Below, in pieces: positions 1 through 6,933 of a stretch of DNA of 64,000 nt. Numbering within the stretch: the stretch's first letter is position 1; the number at the start of each line of letters is the position of its first letter. The notes below the pieces were generated by a model that searched no databases, was not told the DNA's origin, and worked only from the letters and a program-made list of their open reading frames with translations. Both the position numbers and the translations under genes were made by a program. The DNA is from Abditibacteriaceae bacterium (GTDB taxonomy: Bacteria; Armatimonadota; Abditibacteriia; Abditibacteriales; Abditibacteriaceae): NCBI GenBank assembly GCA_019239895.1, contig JAFAZH010000021.1:1-64000 (forward strand). The letters are read 5' to 3'.

Positions 1-1
1 T

Positions 2-127
2 GAAGAATACAAGGCTCAGGGTGTGACTCATCCCGCTGGTTTGCAGACCAAACCTTGGGGCACTAAAGAGTTCGGCATTTTGGAGCCGAGCGGCGTTGGC
101 ATCACAGTTTACGAAGATTTGGCGTAG
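2..127 (+). CDS. VOC/glyoxalase-family protein, C-terminal fragment (cut by window edge)
   Basis: An open frame enters from the left edge and ends at TAG 125-127. The 41 visible residues contain PWGTKEFGILEPSGVGITVYE, close to the C-terminal strand of vicinal-oxygen-chelate proteins (glyoxalase, bleomycin-resistance and extradiol dioxygenase-like), where a PWG.kEF.i.DPdGn.i motif carries the last metal ligand Glu. The window holds too little to tell substrate or subfamily. It lies directly upstream of an attC site, so it is probably the gene of the first visible integron cassette. The family call rests on this one motif. Confidence 0.6.
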   Translation, partial: EEYKAQGVTHPAGLQTKPWGTKEFGILEPSGVGITVYEDLA

Positions 128-279
128 TTCAGGCGTCTGGCTTGTAGTGGTGGCAACTGCTACAGGCCAGACAGCAAGCTAACAAGGCGCTGCACCCGAC
201 CGCCTACAGCTTCGCTCCCTTCGCTCGTGCCTCGCTGCGGTCGCTGCGCTTTCGGCGGCGGGTGAGATACTGTGTTGAA

Positions 280-285
280 CGTCAA
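280..285 (-). promoter_or_regulatory. -35 half of a promoter completed only in the excised IS circle
   Basis: On the minus strand TTGACG (285-280) lies at the right end of the IS and overlaps the transposase stop codon. TATGTT (1496-1491) lies at the left end. When right and left ends join across the CT core, the two hexamers are separated by exactly 17 nt (13 from the right end, 2 core, 2 from the left end), a good sigma-70 promoter reading into the bridge RNA and transposase. IS110-type circles are known to assemble such junction promoters. Confidence 0.65.
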
Positions 286-1259
286 GGGGTGCGGGCGGCA
301 AAATGCGGATCAAAGGGTTGGCCGGATTTCAAGACGCCATAAGCCAGATGCAACAGTTTGCGCATGGCCGCTCCCACAATGAGCATCTTACTTTTGCCCT
401 GCTGAGCTAAGCGTTGACCAAAGGCTTGGATGAGGGGATTGCAGCGCAAGGCGGCCAGAGCCGGAAAATACAAGGCTTTGCGCAGCCGGGACGAACCGAC
501 TTTAGAAAGCCGCGTGCGCCCCTGCACAGAACTGCCCGACTGATAAAGGCGTGGCACTAAGCCTGCAAAGGCCGCCACCTGACGAGCGTTGCTAAACTGT
601 TGCATGTCGCCCAACTCGGCTAAGAGCAGCGCGGCGGTGGCGGCTCCAATGCCGGGGATGCTCTCTAAGAGTTGAGCTTTGCTCTTGAGATCAGGATGCT
701 GATCAAGATGATCTTGGATCTGCTGGCGCACCTTCTTAATGCGGGCTTGCAAATCCGCCAGGTGCTCTTCTAAGTCAGTTTGCACGGCGGCACAACTCAG
801 ACCCGCGCCTAAGCGATTGGATTCCATTGTGTGCATCTCTAAGAGGGTTTCCAGACGGCGCACTAAGGCCTGGAGCGCCTGTATCTCTGGGGCGGGAGGC
901 GTCCACAGTGGAGGTTGGTGCATGGCACAGAAGCGGGCGATAAGCTGAGCATCGGCTTTATCGGTCTTGGTGCGTAGGAGTTGGCTGTGGGCGAAGGCGC
1001 GAATCAGAGCCGGATTGACTAAGGCGACATAGTGTCCTGCTTCATGCAACGCCAGGGCAATGGCTTCGGCCCAGGTTCCGGTCGCTTCCAAACAGACATG
1101 GACTGAGGCTGTCCCGGACTGGTGCAGCCAAGCCAGTAACTGCTGATGGCCAGCAGGAGTATTAGGGAAGATCTTGTGGTGCGGTTTACGGGTTGGTTTG
1201 GCTTCCGAAAGGAGCGCCACATCTAAGCTCTCTTTGCTAACATCAATGCCTAAAAACAT
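282..1259 (-). CDS. IS110-family transposase (bridge-RNA-guided recombinase)
   Basis: A 325-aa DEDD recombinase that would excise and insert the surrounding IS with the help of its bridge RNA. The N-terminal RuvC-like domain (about residues 1-160) shows FLGIDVSKESLDVALL with the first catalytic Asp, VCLEATGTW with the Glu, and KTDKADAQLIARFC with the later Asp residues. The C-terminal Transposase_20 domain (about 195-300) contains SIPGIGAATAALLLAELGD (HhH-like) and QSGSSVQGRTRLSKVGSSRL, which should contain the catalytic Ser. Length is normal for the family, and a GAGGTGAG ribosome site precedes the ATG. The gene appears intact. Its stop codon overlaps the -35 half of the circle-junction promoter. 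No second copy is seen in the window. Confidence 0.93.
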   Translation of the reverse strand: MFLGIDVSKESLDVALLSEAKPTRKPHHKIFPNTPAGHQQLLAWLHQSGTASVHVCLEATGTWAEAIALALHEAGHYVALVNPALIRAFAHSQLLRTKTDKADAQLIARFCAMHQPPLWTPPAPEIQALQALVRRLETLLEMHTMESNRLGAGLSCAAVQTDLEEHLADLQARIKKVRQQIQDHLDQHPDLKSKAQLLESIPGIGAATAALLLAELGDMQQFSNARQVAAFAGLVPRLYQSGSSVQGRTRLSKVGSSRLRKALYFPALAALRCNPLIQAFGQRLAQQGKSKMLIVGAAMRKLLHLAYGVLKSGQPFDPHFAARTP

Positions 1260-1374
1260 AATCTCACCTCAATGGCTGCTGTGGTTGTGTCACGATTAGC
1301 ACCTCGCCTACAAGTCAGCCTTGTCCATACAAGCTCTCCTGGGCCACACTTAAAGAATAAGCAGCGGGCGGCCA

Positions 1375-1490
1375 TCGGAGGCTTAAGATACTGTCCGACC
1401 TTAAAGGCAAAGCAGGGAGTGCCAGGCGCTCATCTCAGCCGCAGACTCACAGTCTAAGCTGGGCGCGTGCGTCACTGGCACTCTTTCTTT
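1375..1490 (-). ncRNA. Bridge RNA of the IS110-family element (predicted)
   Basis: Read on the minus strand, the noncoding left end folds as a bridge RNA. A perfect 9-bp stem GAGUGCCAG/CUGGCACUC (1483-1475 with 1425-1417) encloses an internal loop. On its 5' side, CGCCCAGCU (1465-1457) equals the minus strand of the attC target up to and including the CT core. On its 3' side, GCGGCUGAG (1442-1434) matches the complement of the other half of the target (GCGGGTGAG) in 8 of 9 positions. A 5-bp hairpin AGACU-GUG-AGUCU caps the loop. Further 3', a second hairpin (stem UCGGA/UCCGA) displays ACAGUAUCU (1394-1386), identical to the right-end donor flank plus core, followed by UAAG, which can pair with the left-end CTTG. 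Two loops holding target and donor guides are the defining bridge-RNA plan. Exact RNA ends are not known. Confidence 0.8.
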
Positions 1491-1515
1491 AACATACAAG
1501 CTGGGCGTTAAGCGC

Positions 1516-2451
1516 ATGAGCACAGGTTCTATTCCAATCGTCGAGACATTGAGGCGCACGCCACCAGCGAATGGTGGGGATCGCGTTGCGGCGATTGTCG
1601 AGGTCGTGCTTGCGTTTGCACTCGTTCATGTGACTTACCGGGCGCTCAAACACTTCACCATTATCGGTGCGTGGGAGGGAAAAGCCGGAACGAATTTCAT
1701 CGCTGGGATCGTGATTGTGATGTTCGTAACTACAATTTTGATTCTTGGCCGACGGGATCTCACGACCTACGGGTTGAGCGCCAAGGAATGGCCGTATCGG
1801 CTGAACGTGGGACTTATTTGCAGCATCGTATTGCTAACAATCGAGGCGATAGGATTGATGCTAACGCGCATTCATATCGATTTTAGCAAGCCGCCCGATC
1901 CTCATGCACACGTTTCGTTGGGACGAGCGTTTGCACTAGCCATCATCGAATTGCCTGCCTATGCGATTATTTTGGCCATGCTCAGCGCGAGAAGACGGAT
2001 TTTTGAGTGTCTTTCGCCCGTCATGACGGCACCGATGATTTTCGCGCTCTTGTCGCTATTTCCCCTTGTAGCGGCCTATTTTCACCAGCCTTCGATGTGG
2101 CTTGTTGTTCTGTGGTTGTTCTTTGGCGCGGGATTCGGCGAAGAAATTTTCTACCGCGGTTACATTCAATCGCGAGTCGATCAGGCGTTTGGTTTTCCGT
2201 TTCGATTATGGGGTTTTGAATTTGGAATGGGACTGCTGGTTTCTTCACTCTTGTTCGGCTTTGTTCACGCACTGAACACGGTGGATTATTTTCACGGACA
2301 GTTTGCTTTCGGCTGGTGGCACGGCATACAAAGTTTTTTCGTCGGTCTGTTTTATGGGCTGATCAGAGCCAAAACAGGCAGTGTTCTTCCCGGAGCGATC
2401 ATGCACGGCTTGTCGGATGCGTTCGCCAGAATTCCCAATCTACTACCATGA
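1516..2451 (+). CDS. CPBP-family intramembrane metalloprotease
   Basis: A 311-aa polytopic membrane protein of the CPBP (CAAX protease and bacteriocin-processing/immunity) family, which cuts substrates within the membrane or serves in self-immunity. Motif 1 is GEEIFYRGYIQSR (EExxxR), motif 2 FGFVHALN and motif 3 GAIMHGLSDAF, so the Glu and His metal/catalytic residues are present. About eight hydrophobic segments are visible. The ATG lies 3 bp after the R' core of the preceding attC, so this is the gene of a cassette running from 1508 to 2719. The R'' of its own attC (GCTTAAC) is the exact reverse complement of the R' at its start. The stop overlaps the ATG of the next small gene (ATGA). The substrate is unknown. 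Confidence 0.88.
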   Translation: MSTGSIPIVETLRRTPPANGGDRVAAIVEVVLAFALVHVTYRALKHFTIIGAWEGKAGTNFIAGIVIVMFVTTILILGRRDLTTYGLSAKEWPYRLNVGLICSIVLLTIEAIGLMLTRIHIDFSKPPDPHAHVSLGRAFALAIIELPAYAIILAMLSARRRIFECLSPVMTAPMIFALLSLFPLVAAYFHQPSMWLVVLWLFFGAGFGEEIFYRGYIQSRVDQAFGFPFRLWGFEFGMGLLVSSLLFGFVHALNTVDYFHGQFAFGWWHGIQSFFVGLFYGLIRAKTGSVLPGAIMHGLSDAFARIPNLLP

Positions 2452-2621
2452 CACTTAACCATTGGCTGCGGCGATTGTGGTCGGCGCTTTCACACAAGGA
2501 AGCTGAAGTCACTACCCTCATTCAGCAAGCGATTGAGTTTCACTTGGAGGGGATGCGTGCCGAAGACTTAACCATTCCTGAAACCATGTCTACCAGCAAG
2601 TTAGTAGAAATTGGCGCGTAA
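2448..2621 (+). CDS. HicB-like antitoxin fragment (57 aa)
   Basis: A small ORF whose ATG overlaps the TGA of the CPBP gene (ATGA), so translation is probably coupled. Residues 20-57 (LIQQAIEFHLEGMRAEDLTI then PETMSTSKLVEIGA) match the C-terminal half of HicB-family antitoxins (..aIefHleglredGepiPeP.s..veV). The N-terminal half of a usual HicB domain is missing and no HicA toxin is adjacent. It is therefore either a trimmed remnant carried in the cassette or a minimal protein of other function. It ends 16 bp before attC. Confidence 0.55.
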   Translation: MTLNHWLRRLWSALSHKEAEVTTLIQQAIEFHLEGMRAEDLTIPETMSTSKLVEIGA

Positions 2622-2637
2622 CAACAATGAACAAGCG

Positions 2638-2725
2638 GCTTAACCAGACGGTGCAGCCGACGCCCTTCAGCCCTGCGCTCGTGCCTCACTGCGGGCTTGC
2701 GGCGCGGCTGACTTTGGCGTTGTGC
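2638..2725 (+). other. attC site
   Basis: R'' GCTTAAC at 2638-2644 and R' GTTGTGC at 2719-2725 enclose complementary inner arms (GCAGCCGACGCC / GGCGCGGCTG) and a variable loop. R'' is the perfect reverse complement of GTTAAGC at 1507-1513, as expected for one cassette's two ends. Confidence 0.75.
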
Positions 2726-2787
2726 CGCTTGCGCGCAGCGATAAAGAAACTCATACTTCATAATATCTTCGCAATAACGAGAACACT

Positions 2788-3105
2788 ATGAACACCCCTG
2801 AGAACCAGCAATGGCGGGTAGCGGATTGGAAGCAGCAACAACAAAAGATTAGTGCCCCTTTCCAAGTCATTAATCTAGGCGCAGTCCTGGTTATGCTGGC
2901 TGTGCCTCGTTACGCTCATACGCTGCATCTATCCGAGGATGGAGCATCCTACATTGCGCTTGCGGCTTTGCCAGTCATCGTTATCAACGCCTTAGTTTAT
3001 GGCAGCATCATGTATCACAAGGCTGAGGCGGATAGGAAAATGATGGAAGCGCACTTTGCGGCTCAGGATGAGCAACTGCTCAGGGATTTTATGCAGCAGC
3101 CCTAG
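2788..3105 (+). CDS. Hypothetical two-TM cassette protein
   Basis: A 105-aa protein with a polar N-terminus (about residues 1-25, Gln-rich), two hydrophobic segments (VINLGAVLVMLAVPRYA, about 28-45, and ASYIALAALPVIVINALVYG, about 53-72) and a charged C-terminal helix. It sits between two attC sites, 62 bp after the upstream R'. The 5' leader of this cassette (2726-2787) holds no other ORF. I do not recognise the family. Small membrane proteins of unknown function are common integron cargo. Confidence 0.65.
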   Translation: MNTPENQQWRVADWKQQQQKISAPFQVINLGAVLVMLAVPRYAHTLHLSEDGASYIALAALPVIVINALVYGSIMYHKAEADRKMMEAHFAAQDEQLLRDFMQQP

Positions 3106-3119
3106 GCCATGAACAAGCG

Positions 3120-3193
3120 GCTCAACAGGCATTACAACGGACAGCTTTTCGCTCGTGCCTCGCTCCAAGTTGCCTCTAAATTTGGCGTTGGGC
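3120..3193 (+). other. attC site
   Basis: R'' GCTCAAC (3120-3126) and R' GTTGGGC (3187-3193). R'' matches the reverse complement of the R' at 2719 in 6 of 7 bases. The inner arms are short and the site is among the shorter ones (74 bp). Confidence 0.6.
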
Positions 3194-3242
3194 TGCCGCG
3201 CGAGACAGTCGGGCACTTGCACTATTTCTTGCACTGGCCACA

Positions 3243-3428
3243 GTGCGCGGCACCGGCTATGAGATCATGGATTACTGCTACACGCCGGTCAGCCTAGACC
3301 GGGACACAACGTTCAAGTCTAAGCTGGGGGAATTGCCACGCACGGCATTATATCACCTCAACCCGGCCCCGCCGGGCCTGGCGGTGCGCGTGCTCGACGG
3401 CTATTCGCTGCTGGTGCTGGCGGGCTAA
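3243..3428 (+). CDS. Small hypothetical ORF in cassette
   Basis: A 61-aa frame with a GTG start. The same frame is open upstream and would add a hydrophobic stretch (ALALFLALATV), so the true start may be an unusual codon nearer the R' at 3187. The polar remainder (YEIMDYCYTPVSLDRDTTFK) has no family I recognise. A good ribosome site (AAGGAG, 3453-3458) follows for the next gene, so both could share one cassette. Confidence 0.35.
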   Translation: MRGTGYEIMDYCYTPVSLDRDTTFKSKLGELPRTALYHLNPAPPGLAVRVLDGYSLLVLAG

Positions 3429-3463
3429 GTCGGACGACATAAACCAATCAACTAAGGAGTGCT

Positions 3464-4399
3464 ATGAACCCTAAATACCTGACGGTCGAAGAAGTCGCGC
3501 AACGAGCGGGCGAGGACGGCTTTCCGCGCAACGTGAGGCGGGCCGTCATCCCGCACCTCATCAAGAAGGGACTGCTCCACGGCAAGCAGGAGGATCAACA
3601 TCAACTCGTGGCCGACGATGACGCTCTCGCCCGACTGACGGCATTCGGAGTGGAGCAGTTTGTTTACAACCAGCAAGGCTACAGCTTCATGGCGGTGCGC
3701 GCGCCCATCGAAGAGGTGGCCAGACACCTCGCAGCCGGGCCGGGCGTCGCCAACTACGAAGCGAGTGTCCAACCGCTTCCTATGCAGGAGGACGTGGCAT
3801 TTGAAATGGCGGGAGATGTCCGTCAGGCGTTCCTGGTGCAGATGCGCGCCAGCCCGGAGTGGTCGGTCGTGCTCCAGACGATTCACTGGTTTCAGAACTG
3901 TGATGCCGTCATGGTCACGGCGCTGGCGTTGGCGCTATCTCGACACTTCCAGACTGTGGCGGCGGCGTCCTGGGACGATGACTTCTCAGGTTCCTCCCTC
4001 CTGGTTTGCGAGAACGGAGAGCGGAAATACGAGTTGTCGGATGAGTCAGATGAAGTTGATGAGTCTGATGAAGACGATGAAAATGAGCTGCACAGTTGGG
4101 TCAGGTTTTACGCCTTCTTTTACGAGCAGGGCATCGCGTTACCAGCATCATTCATCGGGACCGCGAGCGGACGCGCGACTTTGTACGTCGCGGATCCCGC
4201 AGCCGTGCTGCGGGCTGACCATATCGCGTTGCGCGTGCCGCGCCCTCTAGAGAGCACAGGCCCGCACGTCTTCGAGAAACTCGGCATGATGGCTCAAGCT
4301 CTCGCCGAGGGGGCAGATGATGAGGCAGATTTCCTGAGCAAGATGCGTGCTGGTGTCTGGCACCAGGCTCAGGCCCTTCTTGCCAGCGGCCAGTTCTGA
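3464..4399 (+). CDS. Hypothetical protein with acidic repeat
   Basis: A 311-aa soluble protein, probably cytoplasmic (no signal or TM segment). Residues 1-45 (LTVEEVAQRAG..NVRRAVIPHLIKKGLLHG) read like a small helix-turn-helix that would open a regulatory or adaptor protein. The middle has an acidic run near residue 190 (DESDEVDESDEDDEN). The rest is mixed alpha/beta. The start is fixed by an AAGGAG site 6 nt upstream. It lies between the attC at 3120 and the degenerate attC at 4409, so it is probably cassette cargo although unusually long for one. No homologous family recognised. Confidence 0.7.
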   Translation: MNPKYLTVEEVAQRAGEDGFPRNVRRAVIPHLIKKGLLHGKQEDQHQLVADDDALARLTAFGVEQFVYNQQGYSFMAVRAPIEEVARHLAAGPGVANYEASVQPLPMQEDVAFEMAGDVRQAFLVQMRASPEWSVVLQTIHWFQNCDAVMVTALALALSRHFQTVAAASWDDDFSGSSLLVCENGERKYELSDESDEVDESDEDDENELHSWVRFYAFFYEQGIALPASFIGTASGRATLYVADPAAVLRADHIALRVPRPLESTGPHVFEKLGMMAQALAEGADDEADFLSKMRAGVWHQAQALLASGQF

Positions 4400-4408
4400 A
4401 GGGTCTGA

Positions 4409-4482
4409 GGTGCAGCCGACCCTGTTCCGTTCTGCTTGTTCATCGCTACGCTCCAGGCGGCGGCTGAATCCGGTCGTTGTGT
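4409..4482 (+). other. Degenerate attC site (R'' lost)
   Basis: The inner arms (GGTGCAGCCGACC ... GGCGGCGGCTG) and R' GTTGTGT (4476-4482) are clear, but no R''-like box ending in AAC precedes them. The site may no longer recombine. Confidence 0.45.
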
Positions 4483-4648
4483 CGCCGCATGATACTTACC
4501 CACATGATCCACTTAGGAAAGCAGAAGCCTACCCGCACCGCATAAGGTGACGCAGTTAAGGTGAGAGCATCGCAGAAACAGTAAAATGCTGAGTGAAGGC
4601 TGTAAATTAGAGCAGCCTGCTCGAAAGGTACAGGCCCAGCGCGCAGCG

Positions 4649-4744
4649 GCCCAACCAGTCACTCCACCCGACCGCTTGCTGCTATCACTTTCGGGCCTGG
4701 CAAGTTCTCCCGGCGGCAAGCGGCGGGTGAGTTCGGCATTGGGC
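4649..4744 (+). other. attC site, with gene-less stretch before it
   Basis: R'' GCCCAAC (4649-4655) and R' ATTGGGC (4738-4744), inner arms CACCCGACCGC / GCGGCGGGTGAG. The 166 bp between this site and the previous one (4483-4648) contains no convincing gene, so it is an empty or promoter-carrying cassette, or a decayed one. Confidence 0.65.
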
Positions 4745-4787
4745 CGCTTACGCGCAGCTTTTCGGCAGGTAAACTGAAATCCATATC

Positions 4788-5270
4788 ATGAAGCGCAAAC
4801 TCTTTATTATGATGCTCATAACGGAGGCAACCATTGCGTTTAGCGCATACGGCCAAGATGAATCGAAGGTGGTTCAACTTGGTTCTAACTGTCCTAATTT
4901 CGCGTATGTGGATCAAAACCCATTTGTTACCTTTGCAGCGGCTCTGAGGAAGGATAAGACCTCACCAAAATTCAGAGTCAGTTGGTATGGTTATTTGGGA
5001 AGTGGCTGGCAAAGAGGCACGATGCTGTACGATAGAAAAGCTCGTTCTCTTAAATACTTCGATACAGGCGGCTCTGGTGAGAAAGGTGAGTATTTCTATC
5101 TGAAACATTATATGTTTACTGGTATCAAGGACGGAACATTTTTCAACTTGGTGAGAAGCTATAATAATCAGAAGCACATAACTGAGTTGCTGCCGCAGAC
5201 CTTTCTGGACGTGCTATCCAAGCGTGGTCATCGCAAATACAAAATCGCCGATTTTAGCAGAGGTTCATAA
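4788..5270 (+). CDS. Hypothetical exported cassette protein
   Basis: A 160-aa protein with a Sec signal (MKRKLFIMMLITEATIAFSAYG, cleavage near residue 22). The mature part is Tyr/Phe/Lys-rich (SWYGYLGSGWQRGTM, KHYMFTG) without a recognisable domain. Its DNA is visibly more AT-rich than the flanking GC-rich genes, a common sign that cassette cargo came from elsewhere. The ATG is 43 bp after an attC R'. Function unknown. Confidence 0.65.
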   Translation: MKRKLFIMMLITEATIAFSAYGQDESKVVQLGSNCPNFAYVDQNPFVTFAAALRKDKTSPKFRVSWYGYLGSGWQRGTMLYDRKARSLKYFDTGGSGEKGEYFYLKHYMFTGIKDGTFFNLVRSYNNQKHITELLPQTFLDVLSKRGHRKYKIADFSRGS

Positions 5271-5325
5271 CATACAAATGTAACCAGAGCCACTACCAAG
5301 CGGACACTTCCACTTGCAGATTTTA

Positions 5326-5622
5326 CTATACCTCTGGCTGAGCCGAGAATTGGAAACGGAGCCGGTGCGGAGAGGCCAAACACTCGTTCACCACTTGCTC
5401 AAATGGCAGACGCTTTGATGCCTCAACCGCCATCTTAAGATGAAACTTCTTCGCAAACTGCAATACAACTTCTTCCTCATCAAAAGCCACTGGATTCGCA
5501 TAGTAGATATAAGCCAGAGCCTTGCTTCCAAGCCTCTTTTGTATGTGATCCCGGACGGCGGGCCATAGTTCAGTCAGTTCATCCAAATTGTGAATGCGAC
5601 GACCTTTAGATTTGTTATCCAT
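5326..5622 (-). CDS. Stand-alone DnaX (DNA Pol III gamma/tau) C-terminal-like domain protein
   Basis: A 98-aa protein that lines up with the small domain found after the clamp-loader ATPase in gamma/tau: NLDELTELWPAVRDHIQKRL, then a short helix ending in ANPVAF, then EEVVLQFAKKFHLKMAVEAS and a final helix with SPHRLRFQF. In tau this region follows the AAA+ collar. Here it stands alone with no ATPase part. It is read opposite to the neighbouring cassettes and its ATG follows a minus-strand attC R' (5664), so it seems to be an inverted cassette. A free domain could bind a replication partner, but that is inference. Confidence 0.6.
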   Translation of the reverse strand: MDNKSKGRRIHNLDELTELWPAVRDHIQKRLGSKALAYIYYANPVAFDEEEVVLQFAKKFHLKMAVEASKRLPFEQVVNECLASPHRLRFQFSAQPEV

Positions 5623-5663
5623 CTCGTTCGTTTAGTATTGCAATCGTAACGCTACGCGCAGCG

Positions 5664-5736
5664 GCCCAACTCCCAATTCAGCCGCGAAAGGCAGGTTACA
5701 CCAACCAGAAAACACGGTGGCGCTGATTGGGTAGGC
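5664..5736 (-). other. attC-like site, minus strand
   Basis: On the minus strand R' is GTTGGGC (5670-5664) followed by the common cassette leader GCTGCGCG. The R'' side reads GCCTACCC (5736-5729), one base away from RYYYAAC. The inner arms are weak, so this is a degenerate site. Confidence 0.45.
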
Positions 5737-5750
5737 TGCTTGTCAATGTA

Positions 5751-6260
5751 TCATAAGGCCGCCAGGGATTTCGCCCACTCCCACATCGGCCCGGACGAGT
5801 GCTGTGCCACATACTCCTGGAACAAGGCAATAGTCTCGGCGCGTAAGAAGCCACCTTGGATTTTGGGCACCCGGTAGGCCGGGAAATCTGCATCGCGCCT
5901 TAGCCAGTTTTGCACCAACGCGGTCGCGCCGTCGCCAGGTGACTCTAAGCCGTAGTAAACCTCACCTAAGAAGAATGACATGGCAGCCCCCAGGCACATT
6001 AAGCAAGGTTCGAAGTTTACAAATAACTTAGCGTCCCGGCGTTGGCCAGGGAAAGGCTGGATGCGGTCGGCAGCCTCCAGTGCCAGCAAGTCGGCATGAA
6101 CCAGCAGCCGCCCCTGGGACTTCTCCATCGTATGCGCCGCTGCAATGACCTGATTGTTCAGCACCACCACGGCTCCAATGGGTAATTCCCCTTTGGCTAA
6201 TCCGGCGGCGGCGACTTTAAGGGCTTCCTGCATGAAGCGTTCAATGTCCTGTTCTTCCAC
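5751..6260 (-). CDS. Nucleoside/cytidine deaminase-family zinc protein
   Basis: A zinc-dependent deaminase of the CDA/TadA-guanine deaminase superfamily. The active site is visible: VHADLLALEAADR supplies the His ligand with Asp in place of the usual Glu (HAE to HAD), and EPCLMCLGAAMSF is the PCxxC zinc motif. The C-terminal half (NWLRRDADFPAYRVPKIQGG) is longer than in TadA. I chose the GTG at 6260 because GGGAGG lies 6-7 nt upstream; the same frame is open to 6344 but the extra residues look like read-through of the leader. The proton-shuttling Glu is normally the residue after His, so its replacement by Asp may alter or abolish catalysis. Substrate unknown. Confidence 0.8.
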   Translation of the reverse strand: MEEQDIERFMQEALKVAAAGLAKGELPIGAVVVLNNQVIAAAHTMEKSQGRLLVHADLLALEAADRIQPFPGQRRDAKLFVNFEPCLMCLGAAMSFFLGEVYYGLESPGDGATALVQNWLRRDADFPAYRVPKIQGGFLRAETIALFQEYVAQHSSGPMWEWAKSLAAL

Positions 6261-6933
6261 CGCACCTCCCGGCTGTTTTTTCAATTGTATCACACCCTCG
6301 GCAAACCACGCGCAGGCCGCACAACCAATCAGCCTCGCCAACACTTTCGCAATAAAAACCGCAAATCTTGGCTGAGAGTTTCCTCAGCTAACTCTAAGCT
6401 GACGTTAAGCTTGGTGAGTTAAATTTGATTTTAGCTTCGCGCTAAGGTGCGCTGAGTAGTGTGCCAAGAAGCTGAGTGAGTAGCTTGCGCGTTTGACAGT
6501 CGTTAGGGTGCCTTATAGTGAGGCGAGCCAATAATTAGGCAATTGAAATAAGTAATCGTCAGAGAAATTACTTATGTGCGATAGTGAACAAACGCCGAAC
6601 CCCTGGTATTTTATAATAGTCTTCAACAGGGGTCAGATGTGATAGATGTTTAGGTGATAATAATCATCTGGAGGTGGCAAAACCTAATAAAAAGTCAAGA
6701 AATTAGTTTGGAGGCAGAACCCTCAACCGCCGCGTCATCTCTGGCGACATCACCAGCAGGTTCTTCTATAACCGAAAGGATACGGCGCAGAATAACCTGG
6801 TGGTGGGTGCCAATAATGAGTACCTCATTCTCCTGGGCACCGAGGTGTTGTTAGTGGCCATTACCTGCACATCGCGTGGTGGCCGCAGTAGTTCTGGGCG
6901 TTTTGAGGCTTGCGCCAATTATCAGTCAGATTC
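6261..6933. other. Intergenic region with an ORF remnant
   Basis: About 670 bp without a convincing intact gene. A frame open from 6707 to 6946 (plus) reads RRVISGDITSRFFYNRKD and NNLVVGANNEYLILLGTE, protein-like in composition but with no start codon and a stop just upstream. It is probably the tail of a decayed gene, which I could not identify. TTGACA (6493) with TATAGT 15 bp downstream could be a weak promoter. Confidence 0.35.

Larger units (their letters stand above)
265..1500 (-). mobile_element. IS110-family insertion sequence inside attC
   Basis: The element is about 1,234 bp with one transposase gene read on the minus strand. It has no terminal inverted repeats, as expected for IS110. 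Both junctions carry the dinucleotide AG on the plus strand (265-266 and 1499-1500), i.e. a CT core on the element's own strand; CT is also the core of the IS621 type member. The left end (upstream of the transposase) has about 240 bp of noncoding DNA and the right end only about 15 bp, which is the layout of the IS110 subgroup rather than IS1111. Boundaries are inferred by rebuilding the empty attC. Confidence 0.85.
177..1513 (+). other. attC site interrupted by the IS110-family element
   Basis: R'' (AGCTAAC) is at 177-183, followed by an imperfect palindrome (CACCCGACCGCC ... GGCGGCGGGTG) up to 264. The right part, CTGGGC plus R' GTTAAGC, is at 1501-1513. Removing one copy of the insertion (267-1500) rebuilds GGCGGCGGGTGAGCTGGGCG-TTAAGC, which matches the uninterrupted minus-strand attC at 25695-25774 almost base for base (GGCGGCGGGTGAGCTGAGCG-TTAGAC). 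This shows both that it is an attC and that the element inserted between L' and R'. Confidence 0.8.

Noticed and set aside
6654..6854. 66-aa ORF before the glycosyltransferase
   Set aside because: Trp/Ile runs and no family resemblance; a different frame (6707-6946) looks more protein-like, so it is described only as a remnant.
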